A stretch of 64,000 nucleotides of DNA from Mycobacterium sp. JS623 (lineage in GTDB: Bacteria; Actinomycetota; Actinomycetes; Mycobacteriales; Mycobacteriaceae), in the NCBI RefSeq assembly GCF_000328565.1, contig NC_019959.1:100115-164114 (forward strand), given 5' to 3'. Under the pieces are notes generated by a model. It worked only from the letters and a program-made list of their open reading frames with translations, did no database searches and was not told where the DNA came from. Made by a program: the position numbers and the translations under genes. Within the stretch, counting starts at the first letter, position 1. Every line of letters starts with the position of its first letter. Below are positions 38,806 through 44,995 of this stretch, piece after piece.

Positions 38806-38972
38806 AGCGTCATCATACACTCTTTACTGTAAACCCATTGCACTTCAGCATCTTTGCGTGGCGCTCCGCGCCTCGGTTGATGCAGTCCAGATGTGGCGAT
38901 GCCCCGCAGGCCGGGGGTGCCTGCGGGGCATCGGGTGGGGCGCGCTCCGCGCGCCGAGAATGGGTTACTCGG

Positions 38973-39272
38973 TCAGGACCACAGTCCTCTCATCTGGTTC
39001 GCGAGATCGTCATGGCTCTGCGCCACCCTGTGCTGTGTCGCCGCGATCTCACGCAACTTGTCGGGGTTGATCGTTCCGCCCGATTGCAGGCGCTCCCCCA
39101 GGCCATGTATCGCCTCGGCGGTGCCTCGCTGCGGCTCGACCTCGGCCAGCTGCTGCAGGACGCGAATCGTGATGCCGAGCGCGGTGTCGGCGTCGGTGCG
39201 ACCGCCCTCCAGCGCTGCGGCCAGCTCAGTCAGTTCAGCGGCAGCGCTGCGGTACTGCTCAGATGGGTTCAC
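38973..39272 (-). CDS. Small helical hypothetical protein
   Basis: 99 aa from GTG 39272 with GTAGGAGAA upstream; the frame continues to 39392 but without a ribosome site. Two long helices (YRSAAAELTELAAALEGG, IRVLQQLAEVEPQRGT) and a C-terminal one, likely a helical bundle. No family recognised. It is the first gene right of the inverted duplication and points toward it. Confidence 0.5.
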   Translation of the reverse strand: MNPSEQYRSAAAELTELAAALEGGRTDADTALGITIRVLQQLAEVEPQRGTAEAIHGLGERLQSGGTINPDKLREIAATQHRVAQSHDDLANQMRGLWS

Positions 39273-39366
39273 GATGCGCGTTCTCCTACTCCTGTGTGAC
39301 CGGTAATCATCGGCGGGGCCAACCGTAATGTCGGGGACGGACAGCGGCGGGCATCTGTCAGACCAC

Positions 39367-39582
39367 TCATGCGCTCGCCCTGGCCCGCCCACGTCCGAGG
39401 CGACGGCGTGTCACCCGCACCGGCCCGCGCAGCAGTGCCCATGCCCACCAGCCGAGCAAGCCGTAGCCCATCGCGGCGTCCATCGGCACCCGCAGCACAA
39501 GACTGGCCAGACCCACCAGGACCGCGACGATCACCGCCGAGCGGACCAGGCGCACCGCGCTACCAGTGACCCGGCGGATCAT
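39367..39582 (-). CDS. Small membrane protein, two helices
   Basis: 71 aa from ATG 39582, overlapping the stop of the upstream gene as ATGA. Hydrophobic segments VRSAVIVAVLVGLASLVLRV and AMGYGLLGWWAWALL, then a strongly basic tail VRVTRRRLGRGRARASA. A small inner-membrane protein; function unknown. Confidence 0.55.
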   Translation of the reverse strand: MIRRVTGSAVRLVRSAVIVAVLVGLASLVLRVPMDAAMGYGLLGWWAWALLRGPVRVTRRRLGRGRARASA

Positions 39583-40148
39583 GCCGGCACCCCTGCCGTC
39601 TCGGTGAACGCATCCAGCTTCGACGGGTCGGCCCTGAATCGGCCACCGTCACGACACACCGCCACCGCCGTACGGTGGGCATTGCGCAGCAGCGCCAGAG
39701 CAGCCTCGTAACCAGCCCAGTCGACTATCCGCCACTGCACCGGCCCCATGTGAACGTCCACGTAGTGCACCGCGCGGCGACGGCGTTCGTCATAGCTCGA
39801 CTGCGGAACGACCGACCACTCCGGCGCCCGCGTCCACGTCACCGACACCACCGAGTACCCCGGCCACGCTTCGCTGCTCACCGACTCCAGCGGCGCCGTC
39901 CCCGCCGCGCCGCGCAGTGCCTCCCGCACCGCGCCGAACGCGGCCAACACCGTCCACACCTGCTCAGCGGAGGTGAACCGCATGAAGATCTCGCCCCACT
40001 GCACCGACACCACCGCCAGATCCGTACGCGCATCGCTGACCGACACATGACCAGCCACCGGGCGAACCACCACCATCGTGCGCGTCACCAGACCCGCCGG
40101 AATCGGCATCCGATCCACCACCCGCGACCCCAACACCGCAGCAGTCAC
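39579..40148 (-). CDS. Hypothetical protein with leader element
   Basis: 189 aa from ATG 40148. Beta-rich: TRTMVVVRPVAGHVSVSD, LAVVSVQWGEIFMRF, SVVSVTWTRAPEWSVV, then HYVDVHMGPVQWRIVDWAG. No known motif. Starts an operon with the membrane protein 39367 and perhaps 38973. Driven by leader copy 12 on the minus strand. Confidence 0.55.
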   Translation of the reverse strand: MTAAVLGSRVVDRMPIPAGLVTRTMVVVRPVAGHVSVSDARTDLAVVSVQWGEIFMRFTSAEQVWTVLAAFGAVREALRGAAGTAPLESVSSEAWPGYSVVSVTWTRAPEWSVVPQSSYDERRRRAVHYVDVHMGPVQWRIVDWAGYEAALALLRNAHRTAVAVCRDGGRFRADPSKLDAFTETAGVPA

Positions 40149-40228
40149 AACGCTCCCCTTCCCTGGGAATCCGGACCGGCCCCGCTGGCCTGTCCAACAC
40201 CTGTCAGTCTACCCGCCCGCACCGACGT
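40149..40228 (-). promoter_or_regulatory. Two-hairpin leader element, copy 12
   Basis: Minus strand: box ACGTCG (40228-40223) plus GTG, 11-bp spacer, -10 TAGACT (40211-40206). Hairpin 1: GGACAGGCC, loop AGCGG, GGCCGGTCC (40195-40173); pair 3 is A-T instead of G-C. Hairpin 2: TTCCC, AGGGAA, GGGGA (40169-40154). Start ATG 40148. Confidence 0.7.
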
Positions 40229-40266
40229 AAGCGCTACGAATCACGCTCCAGCACAACACCATCACG

Positions 40267-40305
40267 CACCCATGCCCCACCCCGGTGCCGGGTGGGGCAT
40301 GGGTG
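40267..40305 (-). terminator. 16-bp perfect hairpin, GGCACCG loop on the minus strand
   Basis: CACCCATGCCCCACCC (40267-40282) with its complement (40290-40305). Read on the minus strand, the loop is GGCACCG, so the family loop is oriented with transcription here too. Ends the unit of gene 40316. Confidence 0.7.
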
Positions 40306-40315
40306 GTGCGCGTCG

Positions 40316-40573
40316 TTAGGCCGGGCAGCTCGGCGCGGCAGCCATCTCCTCGTCGGCCAGGGCCAGCAGCCCTGCCGTCTCGTCGAGGTACAGCTGCGCG
40401 GTCGACCACTGCGACGCCTCGACGTCGGGATGAAGCGCTGCATCGGCCGACAACGTCGCCGCGTGGTGAGCGAACATCCGGCGCCGGTTGCCGTGCTCGG
40501 CGACCGCTGAGTGAATGTTGAGCCGGGCCTCAGCCAGGATCGCAGCAGGGTTCGGAATCGAGGTCGCGGACAT
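40316..40573 (-). CDS. Small helical protein
   Basis: 85 aa, ATG 40573. Helical, with AILAEARLNIHSAVAEHGN and HHAATLSADAALHPDVEASQW. No motif. Its promoter has the cassette-type box and -10 but lacks the two-hairpin leader; a simple GAAGG lies before the ATG. Confidence 0.5.
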   Translation of the reverse strand: MSATSIPNPAAILAEARLNIHSAVAEHGNRRRMFAHHAATLSADAALHPDVEASQWSTAQLYLDETAGLLALADEEMAAAPSCPA

Positions 40574-40609
40574 GGCGGTGGCCTTCGTGCTCGGCGGATA
40601 CGAATCGGG

Positions 40610-40632
40610 ATGCTAGCCCCGAAGCGCGACAG
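40610..40632 (-). promoter_or_regulatory. Cassette-type promoter without leader hairpins
   Basis: Minus strand CTGTCG (40632-40627), 11-bp spacer, TAGCAT (40615-40610). Same box, spacing and -10 as the leader elements, but no hairpins follow. Shows that the promoter and the leader are separable. Confidence 0.55.
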
Positions 40633-40696
40633 CCGATAGCGATGCCGAGCGGCCCAGATCCGCCGGCGGTTTCTGCCGGCGGATCTGGGCGCGGCG

Positions 40697-41176
40697 TCAT
40701 CCGCCCCCGTCGGCCTGCTGGTGCTCGGCGATCATGCGCCGCAACTCACCGACGACCGCTGACAGCGACACCGGGCCGGGCGCCTCGTCGTCGAGCAGTG
40801 ATTCCTGGGCCAGGAATGCCCGCCACACGTCACCAGGGATGACGGTGGCCTCGCAGGCATCGCACCAGTCCCGCGAGGACAGCGCACGCACCTGGTCACC
40901 GCACAGCGCGCACGGCCGGGTGTCGTACTCGATCAGATCGTCGAGTTCCCAGTGGGCGTAGGCGTGCACCAGATCGACATAGTCCAGGATCTCGCCGGGT
41001 TCGCCTTGCAACACCGTGCCGTCACCGTTCTCGGTGAACAAGCCCAGGGCGTGAGCGGCTGTCACCGGCCCACCCGAATCCGGCTCGGGCACGTGCCACT
41101 GCTCGGGTGCCGATTCGCGCGTCACCAGCTGGTACAGCCCCGTGCGGGCGTGACCCCATTCGTAATGGCTGCTCAC
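40697..41176 (-). CDS. Zinc-ribbon hypothetical protein
   Basis: 159 aa, ATG 41176, overlapping the upstream stop as ATGA. A four-cysteine ribbon CALCGDQV...WCDACEAT lies at about residues 89-111. Acidic elsewhere, with DLVHAYAHWELDDLIEYD. Likely a small zinc-binding protein; function unknown. Last gene of the operon beginning with the clamp-like gene at 42771. The 3' flank (40634-40696) holds a CCGCCGGC inverted repeat that may terminate. Confidence 0.55.
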   Translation of the reverse strand: MSSHYEWGHARTGLYQLVTRESAPEQWHVPEPDSGGPVTAAHALGLFTENGDGTVLQGEPGEILDYVDLVHAYAHWELDDLIEYDTRPCALCGDQVRALSSRDWCDACEATVIPGDVWRAFLAQESLLDDEAPGPVSLSAVVGELRRMIAEHQQADGGG

Positions 41177-41424
41177 GATCCCGCTCCCTGGTACCGGGGC
41201 GGGTCGAAGAATTCCGCCGAGGGATCGGGGTGCGCGTCGCGCACCTCGATTCCACTGCGCTCTAACCCCAGGAACCCGTCATCGTTCAACTCCGCTAAAC
41301 CGTCGCCGAGGTCGCACTCATCGGCGTCGAAGTCCAGCGGCACCCGCACCGTCACCCGGTGCCGCGACTCCTCGGTCCACTCGATCACCACTGTCTTCGT
41401 CTCGGGCACAGGGGAATCGACCAT
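41173..41424 (-). CDS. Small acidic hypothetical protein
   Basis: 83 aa from ATG 41424 (MVDSPVPETKTVVIEW), overlapping the upstream stop as TGATG. A strand pair (TKTVVIEWTEESRHRVTVRV) is followed by an acidic loop-rich tail. Reminiscent in size and spacing of the small protein at 36677 in the plus-strand cassettes. No family recognised. Confidence 0.5.
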   Translation of the reverse strand: MVDSPVPETKTVVIEWTEESRHRVTVRVPLDFDADECDLGDGLAELNDDGFLGLERSGIEVRDAHPDPSAEFFDPPRYQGAGS

Positions 41425-42050
41425 CACCGTGACCCTCCTGTCTCGACTGGCCAGCCATCGGGCGCATCGTCGATGTACCGGTGTCCCGGCGGATAGTCGA
41501 ACGACGCCGCCAGTAGAGCAGCCGCAGCCGGAGACGCCACCGCGATCGCTTCATCACGCGACTCGGTCCAGTCGCTGAAGGTGTGGCCCCGACCGGCATC
41601 GACGACGAACTCGGTGAAGTCGTCGAACTCCACGCCGTCGAGGAACAGCGTCGCATCGGTGCCGCCGTCGGGGTCGACGACCAGCACCATCTCCAGCCGC
41701 GCGCGGTCCGCATCGGCGGCCGCGTCGTCGTGTGCACGCCGCAACACGGCGTTGAGATCGGCCAGACGCACGATGAAGCTGCCACGCACGTCCAGCCCAC
41801 ACCCGAACGCGCTGCGGGGCAGCTGGGCCACCGCAGCGGCCAGCGCTGCATCTGCGTCGAACGGCGGCTCGGGGCGCGTCTTGGTGAACTCGACCGCCAG
41901 CCAGGTCCGGCCCTGCGCGATCATCCACGCCCGGACCACCTCCGTCGCGCGCCGCTCGATCGCCGCACGCAACGCGTCCTGGCGCGCCGTGAGTGCGGCC
42001 AGCTGCGCGTCCATCGCACCAGACGTGTCGGTAGTCGTGACCATCCCCAT
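41424..42050 (-). CDS. Hypothetical protein
   Basis: 208 aa from ATG 42050, one base after the clamp-like stop. N-terminal helix (MDAQLAALTARQDALRAAIERR), a strand RTWLAVEFTKTRPEPPF, then SFIVRLADLNAVLRRAHDDAA and acidic loops. No family recognised. Part of the same coupled operon as the clamp-like protein. Confidence 0.5.
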   Translation of the reverse strand: MGMVTTTDTSGAMDAQLAALTARQDALRAAIERRATEVVRAWMIAQGRTWLAVEFTKTRPEPPFDADAALAAAVAQLPRSAFGCGLDVRGSFIVRLADLNAVLRRAHDDAAADADRARLEMVLVVDPDGGTDATLFLDGVEFDDFTEFVVDAGRGHTFSDWTESRDEAIAVASPAAAALLAASFDYPPGHRYIDDAPDGWPVETGGSR

Positions 42051-42051
42051 C

Positions 42052-42771
42052 TCAGCGCACCCCCACCATGTCCGTGGTGGCCGTGTCCAGCCAGCCCGGC
42101 CGGTGAAAGAGCCACTCGTCACCCGGCGGGCGCACCGGCATCAACAGCCCGAAGAAGTCCGCCCCAATGGTGATGGCCGTAGGCCCAGGCTTCCCGCTCG
42201 ATGTCACAGAGGGGAACATCACCAGTTGCACCCCGGCCGCCTGCTCCTCCGCGCGGGCCTTGGTGAACCTGCTCAAATGCGCTGCGTTATAGCCCATCCC
42301 GACGATGCCACCCATTCGTGAGGCATCCGAGGGCAGCAGATACCGCCACTTCGGGAAGTGCACATCCAACCCCTGGACGACCATCACCTCGCCCGTGCTG
42401 AACCGAAACGTCAACTCGGTCAACGCATCGGCGACGTCAATGATCACTGTGCGCGACGCTTCGTCTCGCTTGCCCGTTTTCGCCATCCGCGCCAAGGCCT
42501 TGGCATCACCCCCGGCGATCATCACCGTCAACGGCGCCCCGCTGTAGGCCACCTTCGATACCCCCAGCGCCATCCGATCCGTTGCGACCGCGACCAGCTG
42601 ACCGCCACCGAACTCCAGGCGCACCGCTTCCAGCATCGGCATCTTCGCCGACGCCGGGGCCGTGAACAGCAGGGCATCCGACAGGGCGGTGAACAGCGCC
42701 TTGGCCGTCATGGTGTTCAGCTGCGACTCGACAACCAGATCCGCCGCCACAGGCTCCAAAACAGCAGTCAT
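42052..42771 (-). CDS. Short DNA sliding-clamp (DnaN)-like protein
   Basis: 239 aa, ATG 42771. The segment MLEAVRLEFGGGQLVAVATDRMALGVSKV matches the DnaN domain pattern (hxGhxhexxxgxLxxvATDRxRLA), and a late GADFFGLLMPVRPPGDEW resembles the end of a beta clamp (LMPMR). DnaN has three such domains in about 390 aa; here there is room for two, so it could form a smaller or trimer-type ring, or be a decoy that binds host polymerase. Phages encode comparable short clamps. Leader copy 13. Confidence 0.65.
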   Translation of the reverse strand: MTAVLEPVAADLVVESQLNTMTAKALFTALSDALLFTAPASAKMPMLEAVRLEFGGGQLVAVATDRMALGVSKVAYSGAPLTVMIAGGDAKALARMAKTGKRDEASRTVIIDVADALTELTFRFSTGEVMVVQGLDVHFPKWRYLLPSDASRMGGIVGMGYNAAHLSRFTKARAEEQAAGVQLVMFPSVTSSGKPGPTAITIGADFFGLLMPVRPPGDEWLFHRPGWLDTATTDMVGVR

Positions 42772-42851
42772 GCCACTCCCCTTCCGGGAATCTCCGGGCC
42801 GACCCGAGTGGCCTGCCCAACACCTAAGAGATTACCAACACCCACCGACAT
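42772..42851 (-). promoter_or_regulatory. Two-hairpin leader element, copy 13
   Basis: Minus strand: box ATGTCG (42851-42846) plus GTG, 11-bp spacer, -10 TAATCT (42834-42829). Hairpin 1: GGGCAGGCC, loop ACTCG, GGTCGGCCC (42818-42796). Hairpin 2: TTCCC, GGAA, GGGGA (42790-42777). Start ATG 42771. Confidence 0.7.
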
Positions 42852-42895
42852 GCGTTAGCCCAAAACAGAAAACCGCACGCCCCCAACGCCCTACA

Positions 42896-42937
42896 CGAAC
42901 CACCACCCCACCCCGTGCCGGGTGGGGTGGTGGTTCG
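42896..42937 (-). terminator. 18-bp perfect hairpin, GGCACG loop on the minus strand
   Basis: CGAACCACCACCCCACCC (42896-42913), loop CGTGCC, exact complement (42920-42937). Ends the unit of gene 42977. Confidence 0.7.
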
Positions 42938-42976
42938 GCTCGGCTGCCGGATGCCCGCCGAAGGCCCCGCCGAAGG

Positions 42977-43168
42977 TTAGGCCGGCTGCCAGTCCTCGGC
43001 GGTGTCGTCGGTCCCGGCGAATTGGAAGCCGCATCCGTAGCAGCGTGCACGGCCCCATTCCCGGTCGATCCAGTACCCGTAGTGCCGGTGCACCTCGGGC
43101 ACGCCGGCACCGGTGGTCCCGAGGTTGGTCGAGCCAGCCTCCCCGCTCTCCGCTGACGCTGCGCTCAT
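42977..43168 (-). CDS. Small hypothetical protein with CxxC
   Basis: 63 aa from ATG 43168, overlapping the upstream stop as ATGA. Contains WGRARCYGCGFQF, half of a zinc site, and aromatic YGYWIDREW. Could dimerise around zinc or complete the site with the neighbouring cysteine-rich protein. Function unknown. Confidence 0.5.
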   Translation of the reverse strand: MSAASAESGEAGSTNLGTTGAGVPEVHRHYGYWIDREWGRARCYGCGFQFAGTDDTAEDWQPA

Positions 43169-43554
43169 GTGATCTGCAGACAAACGTCACACTCCCAGCC
43201 GGCGGCCTGCCTGGTACACGTGCGTCGCTGCTCGCACATCCAGCACCGCTGATTGGCTTTGCGTTCCGGTCCGACCTTGCCGTCCCGCACCATCGGGTGG
43301 CCGCTCACCGCGGCGACGCGCGCGGGATCGCCGCCGGCCAGCAGCACCGCATAGGCGGCGTGGGTTTGTGCGTCCCGCTCAGCCTGAGCCTCAGCGGTCA
43401 TCGCAGGCCTGTCGGTCTGTCGTAGATGGTCGCCGAAATCCGCGGCACACTGAGCACACGGCATGCCCTGCTCGTCAGCTCGATTCCTGCAGCCGGGCAA
43501 GATGCACCGCGGCTCAGACCCCTCGGCGTCAGCCCTGTCGAGTCGCTCACTCAT
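43165..43554 (-). CDS. Cysteine-rich zinc-binding protein
   Basis: 129 aa, ATG 43554. Two cysteine groups: RCILPGCRNRADEQGMPCAQC (about 16-36) and RCWMCEQRRTCTRQ...WECDVC (about 103-125), giving eight or more ligands for two zinc ions. Helical linker between. Likely nucleic-acid or protein binding. Presented by leader copy 14, which here sits between two genes on the same strand. Confidence 0.55.
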   Translation of the reverse strand: MSERLDRADAEGSEPRCILPGCRNRADEQGMPCAQCAADFGDHLRQTDRPAMTAEAQAERDAQTHAAYAVLLAGGDPARVAAVSGHPMVRDGKVGPERKANQRCWMCEQRRTCTRQAAGWECDVCLQIT

Positions 43555-43605
43555 CGTCTTCTCCCCTTCCCTCGGGATCGTCGGGCCCGCCCGGCTGGCC
43601 GGCCC
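43555..43605 (-). promoter_or_regulatory. Two-hairpin leader element, copy 14 (intercistronic)
   Basis: Minus strand hairpin 1: GGGCCGGCC, loop AGCCG, GGCGGGCCC (43605-43583); pair 5 is C-G here, and pair 6 is G.G. Hairpin 2: ATCCC, GAGGGAA, GGGGA (43578-43562). The usual TGTCGGTG box and a correctly spaced -10 are missing; a TAGAGA lies only 1-2 nt upstream. It is 12 nt after the DpdA-like stop, so this copy is probably cotranscribed and works at RNA level. Confidence 0.6.
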
Positions 43606-43617
43606 ATCTCTACGTCG

Positions 43618-44499
43618 TCAGGCTGCCGCGGCCGCCACCGCCGCGGCGCGGGCCTGCTTTAGCTCCCATAGCTGGCGCTGCCAGCACCATGACCCGCCGT
43701 CGCACGGTTCCCCGTGCTCCTCGCACCCACCCCCGGCCACCAGGCCGCGGCGCCACCGCAGCGCCCAGTGCAGGCAGTTCGAGCACTTTTGGTGCGTGCA
43801 CCCCGGCAGCCGCGGATTCTTTCGCGCGTTCAGCGACCACCCCAGGCTGTCCGAGCTGGCCAATAAGTCACCGTAGATGCGCAGCCCCTGAGTCTTGACC
43901 CCGTACCCGTGCAGCGGAACCCCCGGATCACGGTCCCGCAGCGCCTCCAGCACCTCCCGGATCTCACCAGTGTGCTGACGCCGGCACACCGATCCCACCC
44001 CCACCGACGGGTATCTGCTCAAATCCACCCCGGCCTCGCCGAACATATCCCAGCACCGCAAGTACGAGGTCACGTCCTGGCCCTGAACGGTGGGCATGAA
44101 CGGTGCTTCCGGCGCCACGTCAGCGTCGTCGTCCTCAAACCAGAGCTGCTCCAGGAGAACGAAATTCGCCACCGTCCGCCGCTGGTGCTCCTCCACGGAA
44201 AGCCCTGTCCGCGCGATCATCGCGTCCTCGCACATCCAGTCCATCCCGGCCGCCCATTCGAGCTGCCCGATCTCCCGGTCATAGCGCTTCACCGCCGCGA
44301 CGTACTCCTCGGGCGTCGTGCGCCACCCCCCGTACAGCGACAACTCGGAAAACCCACCCGAATCCAGCGCCCACCCCGACCGTGCCACCGGCAACGTCTT
44401 GCGGCGAGCCAACCGGCGATGCGACACGAACAGCGGCACCCCCACGTGCGCCAACCAACCGTCCATATGCGTACCCAGGTAGAAAACCGGTCCAGCCAT
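43618..44499 (-). CDS. DpdA-like DNA 7-deazaguanine transglycosylase
   Basis: 293 aa, ATG 44499. FYLGTHMDGWLAHVGVPLFVS, WALDSGGFSELSLYGGW and GMDWMCEDAMIARTGLSVEEH, followed by YPSVGVGSVCRRQHTGEI and HGYGVKTQGLRIYG, are the conserved blocks of the short DpdA family, relatives of tRNA-guanine transglycosylase that insert preQ0-type bases into DNA. The catalytic Asp is expected in ALDSGGF. A C-terminal CTHQKCSNC cluster supplies the zinc site. No preQ0 synthesis genes (queC, queD, queE) are in the window, so the base must come from elsewhere. Leader copy 15. Confidence 0.75.
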   Translation of the reverse strand: MAGPVFYLGTHMDGWLAHVGVPLFVSHRRLARRKTLPVARSGWALDSGGFSELSLYGGWRTTPEEYVAAVKRYDREIGQLEWAAGMDWMCEDAMIARTGLSVEEHQRRTVANFVLLEQLWFEDDDADVAPEAPFMPTVQGQDVTSYLRCWDMFGEAGVDLSRYPSVGVGSVCRRQHTGEIREVLEALRDRDPGVPLHGYGVKTQGLRIYGDLLASSDSLGWSLNARKNPRLPGCTHQKCSNCLHWALRWRRGLVAGGGCEEHGEPCDGGSWCWQRQLWELKQARAAAVAAAAA

Positions 44500-44581
44500 G
44501 ATTCAAACCCCTTGGCGGGTCTGCGAGCCCACCCGTATGGCGTGCTCCCTCACCACAGACACTACCCGACGACACCGACGC
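44500..44581 (-). promoter_or_regulatory. Two-hairpin leader element, copy 15
   Basis: Minus strand: box GCGTCG (44581-44576) plus GTG, 11-bp spacer, -10 TAGTGT (44564-44559). Hairpin 1: GAGCACGCC, loop ATACG, GGTGGGCTC (44547-44525); pair 2 is A-T and pair 6 is C-G, both compensated. Hairpin 2: ACCC, GCCAA, GGGGT (44520-44507), again compensated. Start ATG 44499. This is the most diverged copy and the best evidence for conserved pairing. Confidence 0.7.
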
Positions 44582-44607
44582 AAAACAGCCAGCCTCACAA
44601 CGGGTTA

Positions 44608-44648
44608 CACACCACCGCCCACCCCGGTGCCGGATGGGCGGTGGTGTG
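44608..44648 (-). terminator. Hairpin with GGCACCG loop on the minus strand, no gene before it
   Basis: CACACCACCGCCCA (44608-44621) with its complement (44635-44648), plus two inner pairs; loop GGCACCG on the minus strand. Unlike other members it has no same-strand gene upstream, since the next gene is divergent. Either a gene was lost or the hairpin also insulates promoters. Confidence 0.6.
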
Positions 44649-44685
44649 GGTATGGCTCGCCCCCGCCAGGGTCTGATAGCCCGCG

Positions 44686-44708
44686 GTGTCAGCCCTCCGA
44701 GGGACAAT
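44686..44708 (+). promoter_or_regulatory. Cassette-type promoter for the 44735 gene
   Basis: GTGTCA (44686-44691), 11-bp spacer, GACAAT (44703-44708). Same layout as the leader promoters. Downstream, CTCCGAAGGGG (44720-44730) resembles hairpin 2, but there is no hairpin 1. Confidence 0.45.
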
Positions 44709-44734
44709 CGCCTCACAACTCCGAAGGGGACACC

Positions 44735-44995
44735 ATGATGCAGCACGATTTGCTCGACGAGTTCATCCCGGCCGGCGAGGGGTTCTTCCCCGACGACGCG
44801 CTGCCGACTCACCACCTCGACGACGGCCAGGACGGCGGTCAGCGTGGGGTCTGCCCGCACTCTGGTGCAAGCCGCACCGACACCGGTGGCTGCCCGCGCG
44901 GATGCGCCGGCGCCACCGAGCACTACTCCAACGACGGTCACCGGGCCTGCTATGACCCCGCACCCGTTCCGGCGACGGGCAGGTCCCAGCGGTGA
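44735..44995 (+). CDS. Small Cys/Asp-rich protein
   Basis: 86 aa from ATG 44735 (a second ATG follows immediately). Contains VCPHSGASRTDTGGCPRGC and HRACYDP, with four or five cysteines that may bind zinc. First of three coupled plus-strand genes. Function unknown. Confidence 0.5.
   Translation: MMQHDLLDEFIPAGEGFFPDDALPTHHLDDGQDGGQRGVCPHSGASRTDTGGCPRGCAGATEHYSNDGHRACYDPAPVPATGRSQR

Larger units (their letters stand above)
38127..38955. repeat. 829-bp diverged inverted duplication built of stacked palindromes
   Basis: The two arms mirror each other around 38541-38548. From outside in, each arm has GGCGCGCGGAGCGCGCC or its complement (38127-38143; 38939-38955), a 12- or 14-bp hairpin with C-rich loop (38152-38183; 38897-38933), a promoter-like stretch, a 67-codon frame carrying four small hairpins (38289-38489; 38605-38805), and the central inverted repeat. 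Identity is highest at the centre and falls outward. Local GC drops at about 38185-38300 and 38780-38870. No gene with known function lies inside. It could be joined telomere-like ends, a replication or resolution site, or a palindromic mobile element. Confidence 0.75.

Noticed and set aside
18855..44581. Leader hairpins as mini-ykkC, T-box or other known riboswitches
   Set aside because: The tandem-hairpin look recalls mini-ykkC, but its ACGR loops are absent, there is no terminator after the leader, and downstream genes are unrelated to guanidine, amino acids or cofactors.
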